From: Thermoplasmatota archaeon
Lineage (GTDB): Bacteria; Pseudomonadota; Gammaproteobacteria; Burkholderiales; Thiobacillaceae
Reading direction: 5' to 3'
DNA length: 13,591 nucleotides
Assembly (NCBI GenBank): GCA_023475455.1
Contig: JAMCVR010000186.1
Location: 7,787 to 21,377, forward strand
Position numbers and translations under genes: made by a program. Below are positions 10,917 through 13,591 of the stretch, in pieces (the first letter of the stretch is position 1; each line of letters opens with the position of its first letter). The notes under the pieces are model-generated. The model saw only the letters and a list, made by a program, of their open reading frames with translations, had not been told where the DNA came from and did no database searches.

Positions 10917-12908
10917 ATGAAACGGGGCGTGCAGCGCCTGGGAATGGGTGTCCGCATCGGAATCGGCTTTGTCGTCGTGCTCGCCCTGATGGTGACGCTC
11001 AGCGCGATCAGCTTGCGTTATGTCGCGGAAGCCAACCAGCGGCTGAAGGACATCGCCCAGAACAACAACGTCAAGACCGAACTCGCGACGGTGATGTACA
11101 GCGCGCTGCGCGAACGCGCGCTCTCCATGCACGCACTGCCCATTCTCGCCGACCCCTTCGACAAGGACGAGGAGGTTCAGCGCTTCAATGCCCAGGGCAC
11201 CCTCTATATCCGGGCGCGGAATCGCCTCGAGCGCATGCCGCTCAACCCGGAAGAAAGCCGCATCCTGGCCCGCATCCTCGAACTGACCCGCGAAGCGCAA
11301 CCCGAGGTGCAGGCAGTGGTGGAAATGTCCGTCTTCAGCGACGACCAGACAGAAATCTTCGACCGCATCCGCAGCGTGGCCATGCCCCGACAGCGCGCCA
11401 TCGCCGAGCAGGTGAGCGCCCTGCTCGACCTGCAGCGCCAGCAGACGGCTGCTGCGGTGCGCAATGCGGAAGCCTCGTATGCGCGCGTGCGCAACCTGAT
11501 GCTGGGGCTGGGCGCCCTGGCGCTGCTGACGGGCATCGCGATTGCCGGATTCGTCAGCCGGCGGGTCACGCACCAGGCCAGGCAACTCTCAGCCCAGGCC
11601 ATGTACGACCCGCTCACCGGTTTGCCCAACCGTTCCCTGCTGCACGACCGGATCGAACATGAAATCGAACGTTCCAGGCGCACCGGCACGTCGTTCGGGG
11701 TCGCCCTGATGGATCTGGACCGGTTCAAGGAAGTCAACGACACCCTGGGCCACAGCGTGGGCGACGAACTGCTGCGGGAAGTCGGACAGCGCCTGAAGCA
11801 AGCGATCCGTGCCGAAGACACCGTGGCGCGGCTGGGCGGCGACGAGTATGTCGTGCTGATTCATGACCTGGATCCCCAGGGCGTCCCGGTCATCGCGGAC
11901 AAGGTGCTCGCAGCCCTGGACAAGCCCTTTCACTGGCAAAACCAGAGCATCGACCTCAGTGCGAGCCTGGGCATCTCGCTGTATCCCTCCCAGTGCACCG
12001 ACGTCAGCGGACTGCTTCGCTGTGCCGATATCGCGATGTACAGGGCGAAACGCACAGGCAAGGGCTATGCGCTGTATGCCCCGGATCAGGTGAACACCAC
12101 CCGCAGCGACCTGTCGCTCAAGAGCGAGCTGCGCGAGGCCATCCAGTCGGACCAGCTGTGCTTGTACTATCAGCCGCAAGTCAACCACCGCAGTCAGCGC
12201 GTGGCGGGGCTCGAGGCGCTGGTGCGCTGGGATCATCCGCAGCGCGGTTTCCTCGGGCCGGACCATTTCGTCCCGCTGGCAGAAGAAGCCGGCCTGATCG
12301 GCCCGCTTACCCACTGGGTGCTCAAGACCGCATTGCGGCAACTGGCGGCCCTGCGTCAACAGGGCCACGCCCTGACCATGGCGGTCAATCTCTCCGCGCG
12401 CAACCTGCACGACATGACGCTGCCCGCCGACATTCACGCCCTGCTTGCCGAGAGCGGCGTCCCCCCCGAGCAACTCACCCTCGAAATCACCGAGAGTGCG
12501 GTGATGGCCAATCCCAGCGACGGTCTGAGCATACTCACCGAACTCGACCGCATGGGCGTGACGATTGCGATCGACGACTTCGGCACCGGCTACTCCTCGC
12601 TCGCCTATCTCAAGCGCCTGCCGGTAGACGAACTGAAAATCGACAAATCCTTTGTGACGGATATGGAAGACAACGAGAACGACGCCGTGATCGTGCGCTC
12701 CACCATCGATCTCGCGCACAACCTGGGGCTCAAGGTCACCGCCGAAGGGGTGGAAACCCGGGGCGTCTGGGACCTCCTCAGCATGCTCGGCTGCGATTCC
12801 TCGCAGGGCTACTTCATGGGCAGACCGATGCCGGTCGAGAAGCTGGAGGCCTGGCTGCGGGGGTCGGCGCTGTCGCCGATTTTGGCGGGCGCCGCGTACG
12901 CGCCTTGA
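10917..12908 (+). CDS. Membrane GGDEF-EAL cyclic di-GMP turnover protein
   Basis: This 663-residue inner-membrane signalling protein carries both a cyclic di-GMP synthase and a hydrolase domain. TM1 spans about residues 12-33 and TM2 about 192-213. Between them lies a mostly helical periplasmic sensor region of about 155 residues, with no recognised ligand site. The GGDEF domain begins at DPLTGLPNRSLLHDR (about 231) and has GGDEY at 307-311, a tolerated variant. An RAED inhibitory-site motif lies exactly five residues before it. The EAL domain has EAL at 433-435, MAVNLSARNL, LEITESAVM, DDFGTGYSSLAYLKRLPVDE (from about 553), LKIDKSF and AEGVET (609-614), so its metal and catalytic residues look intact. 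Both activities may be possible; the net direction cannot be read from sequence. The ATG at 10917 has GCAGG 8 bases upstream and overlaps the stop of a 22-codon upstream frame (ATGA). Bases 12740-12866 recur at the window's end. Confidence 0.95.
   Translation: MKRGVQRLGMGVRIGIGFVVVLALMVTLSAISLRYVAEANQRLKDIAQNNNVKTELATVMYSALRERALSMHALPILADPFDKDEEVQRFNAQGTLYIRARNRLERMPLNPEESRILARILELTREAQPEVQAVVEMSVFSDDQTEIFDRIRSVAMPRQRAIAEQVSALLDLQRQQTAAAVRNAEASYARVRNLMLGLGALALLTGIAIAGFVSRRVTHQARQLSAQAMYDPLTGLPNRSLLHDRIEHEIERSRRTGTSFGVALMDLDRFKEVNDTLGHSVGDELLREVGQRLKQAIRAEDTVARLGGDEYVVLIHDLDPQGVPVIADKVLAALDKPFHWQNQSIDLSASLGISLYPSQCTDVSGLLRCADIAMYRAKRTGKGYALYAPDQVNTTRSDLSLKSELREAIQSDQLCLYYQPQVNHRSQRVAGLEALVRWDHPQRGFLGPDHFVPLAEEAGLIGPLTHWVLKTALRQLAALRQQGHALTMAVNLSARNLHDMTLPADIHALLAESGVPPEQLTLEITESAVMANPSDGLSILTELDRMGVTIAIDDFGTGYSSLAYLKRLPVDELKIDKSFVTDMEDNENDAVIVRSTIDLAHNLGLKVTAEGVETRGVWDLLSMLGCDSSQGYFMGRPMPVEKLEAWLRGSALSPILAGAAYAP
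12740..12866. repeat. 127-bp direct repeat, internal copy
   Basis: These bases, inside the EAL domain from the AEGVET codons onward, match 13465-13591 at an offset of 725, and I saw no mismatch. This copy is in its natural context: the reading frame runs through it to the gene's stop. Confidence 0.95.
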
Positions 12909-12952
12909 GCGCGCGCCGTTCCCCGCCCATTTCCGTACCCGCTTTCCGCAGC

Positions 12953-12966
12953 GCCCCTGCCGGGGC
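12953..12966. terminator. Short GC hairpin between convergent genes
   Basis: The arms GCCCC (12953-12957) and GGGGC (12962-12966) close a 4-base loop in the 83-bp gap between the GGDEF-EAL stop and the galU stop. This is where a shared terminator for two convergent genes is expected. The stem is short and no T-run follows on either strand, so the support is mostly positional. Confidence 0.3.
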
Positions 12967-12991
12967 ACCCGCCCCGCCGAACGAACGGAAC

Positions 12992-13468
12992 TCAGCAGAT
13001 GCGCTGCTTCAGATATGCCGCGAAATCCTCGCTGACCTCGCTGTGCTTCAACGCATATTCCACCGTGGCCTGCAGATAGCCGAGTTTGCTGCCGCAATCG
13101 TAGCGGATGCCGTCGAAGGCATAGGCCAGCACCTGCTGTTCCTTCAGCAGCGCGGCAATGGCGTCGGTAAGCTGCAGCTCGCCGCCGGCGCCGGGCTTGA
13201 GATGCTGGATGTGATGGAAGATGCGCGGCGCGAGGATATAGCGCCCGACCACGCCGAGGGTCGACGGCGCGTCTTCGGGCTTGGGTTTCTCGACGATGGC
13301 GTTCACCCGCGACACGCGCTCGGCCATGGGGCTCGCGTCGACGATGCCGTAGGAGGCGGTTTCCTCGGGCGCCACCTGCTGCACGCCGAGCACCGAACAC
13401 TGGTAATAGTCGTACTGATCGACCATCTGCTTCATCACCGCCGGGCTGCCGTCGATCAGGTCGTCGCC
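12992..13468 (-). CDS. galU: UTP-glucose-1-phosphate uridylyltransferase, C-terminal part
   Basis: GalU makes UDP-glucose from UTP and glucose-1-phosphate in the cytoplasm, feeding polysaccharide and lipopolysaccharide synthesis. About 158 residues of the C-terminal half are present, from DDLIDGSPAVMKQMVDQYDY to the end KQRIC. Family motifs are VEKPKPEDAPS with VGRYIL, GGELQLTDAIAALL, and YDCGSKLGYLQA (E. coli GalU has a DCGNKLGY counterpart). The true upstream sequence should read something like a hydrophobic strand before DDLI. Instead the frame runs into GFHPFG, which comes from the opposite strand of the copied EAL segment beginning at 13465. The 5' half of galU, with the nucleotide-binding Gly-rich motif, is therefore missing from this window through a rearrangement or assembly joint, not simply cut by the edge. 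A GTG at 13436-13438 is in frame but is an internal valine, not a start. Confidence 0.92.
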   Translation of the reverse strand, partial: GDDLIDGSPAVMKQMVDQYDYYQCSVLGVQQVAPEETASYGIVDASPMAERVSRVNAIVEKPKPEDAPSTLGVVGRYILAPRIFHHIQHLKPGAGGELQLTDAIAALLKEQQVLAYAFDGIRYDCGSKLGYLQATVEYALKHSEVSEDFAAYLKQRIC

Positions 13469-13591
13469 GAAGGGGTGGAAACCCGGGGCGTCTGGGACCT
13501 CCTCAGCATGCTCGGCTGCGATTCCTCGCAGGGCTACTTCATGGGCAGACCGATGCCGGTCGAGAAGCTGGAGGCCTGGCTGCGGGGGTCG
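13465..13591. repeat. 127-bp direct repeat, terminal copy
   Basis: The final 127 bases repeat 12740-12866 exactly and run to the last base of the window. They interrupt galU. The length equals a widely used assembler k-mer size, and neighbouring edges of a de Bruijn graph overlap by k bases. This copy may therefore be a graph overlap marking a loop back into the GGDEF-EAL gene, not a second genomic copy with known downstream sequence. Confidence 0.93.

Noticed and set aside
11589..13400. Minus-strand open frame spanning the GGDEF-EAL gene and galU
   Set aside because: It is antisense to the GGDEF-EAL gene and out of frame with galU, so it is a shadow.

Overview
This GC-rich window (roughly two-thirds G+C by eye) looks like a chromosomal segment of a betaproteobacterium. 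The inference rests on the high GC and on proteobacterial-type housekeeping proteins: a ~1,300-residue single-chain PurL with a C-terminal glutaminase domain, a bacterial PEP carboxylase of about 940 residues, GalU, and a fused Nnr repair enzyme. I see no mobile element, phage gene, CRISPR array, tRNA or rRNA, and no convincing new multi-gene system. The unusual features are two sequence rearrangements and a few small regulatory or hypothetical items.

Layout. Bases 1-119 (+) are the tail of an RND/MMPL-type membrane exporter. It overlaps tail-to-tail by 14 bp with an unrecognised one-TM coiled-coil protein (106-666, -). That gene lies 16 bp behind ppc (683-3923, -), which is interrupted by a perfect 421-bp tandem duplication that shifts the frame. 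purL (3996-7949, -) comes next. Upstream of it are an 80-residue DUF3330-type four-cysteine protein (7977-8219, -) with its own good sigma70-like promoter, and then an exported PhnD-like substrate-binding protein (8307-9104, -). A divergent intergenic region holding a perfect 7-bp inverted repeat separates these from nnr (9345-10775, +), and a membrane GGDEF-EAL protein follows (10917-12908, +). galU is convergent (12992 to about 13468, -) and loses its 5' part where the sequence jumps back into a copy of the GGDEF-EAL gene.

Function. purL serves de novo purine synthesis, ppc replenishes oxaloacetate, nnr repairs damaged NAD(P)H, and galU makes UDP-glucose for envelope polysaccharide. The GGDEF-EAL protein turns over cyclic di-GMP. 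These are mostly independent functions, and the only plausible co-transcription is among the minus-strand genes: DUF3330 gene-purL, and ppc-hypothetical.

Main caution. The last 127 bases are an exact copy of 12740-12866, and 127 is a common assembler k-mer size. Together with the 421-bp duplication in ppc, this means either two real short tandem duplications or two chimeric/assembly junctions. The apparent loss of ppc and galU should not be read as biology until reads are examined.
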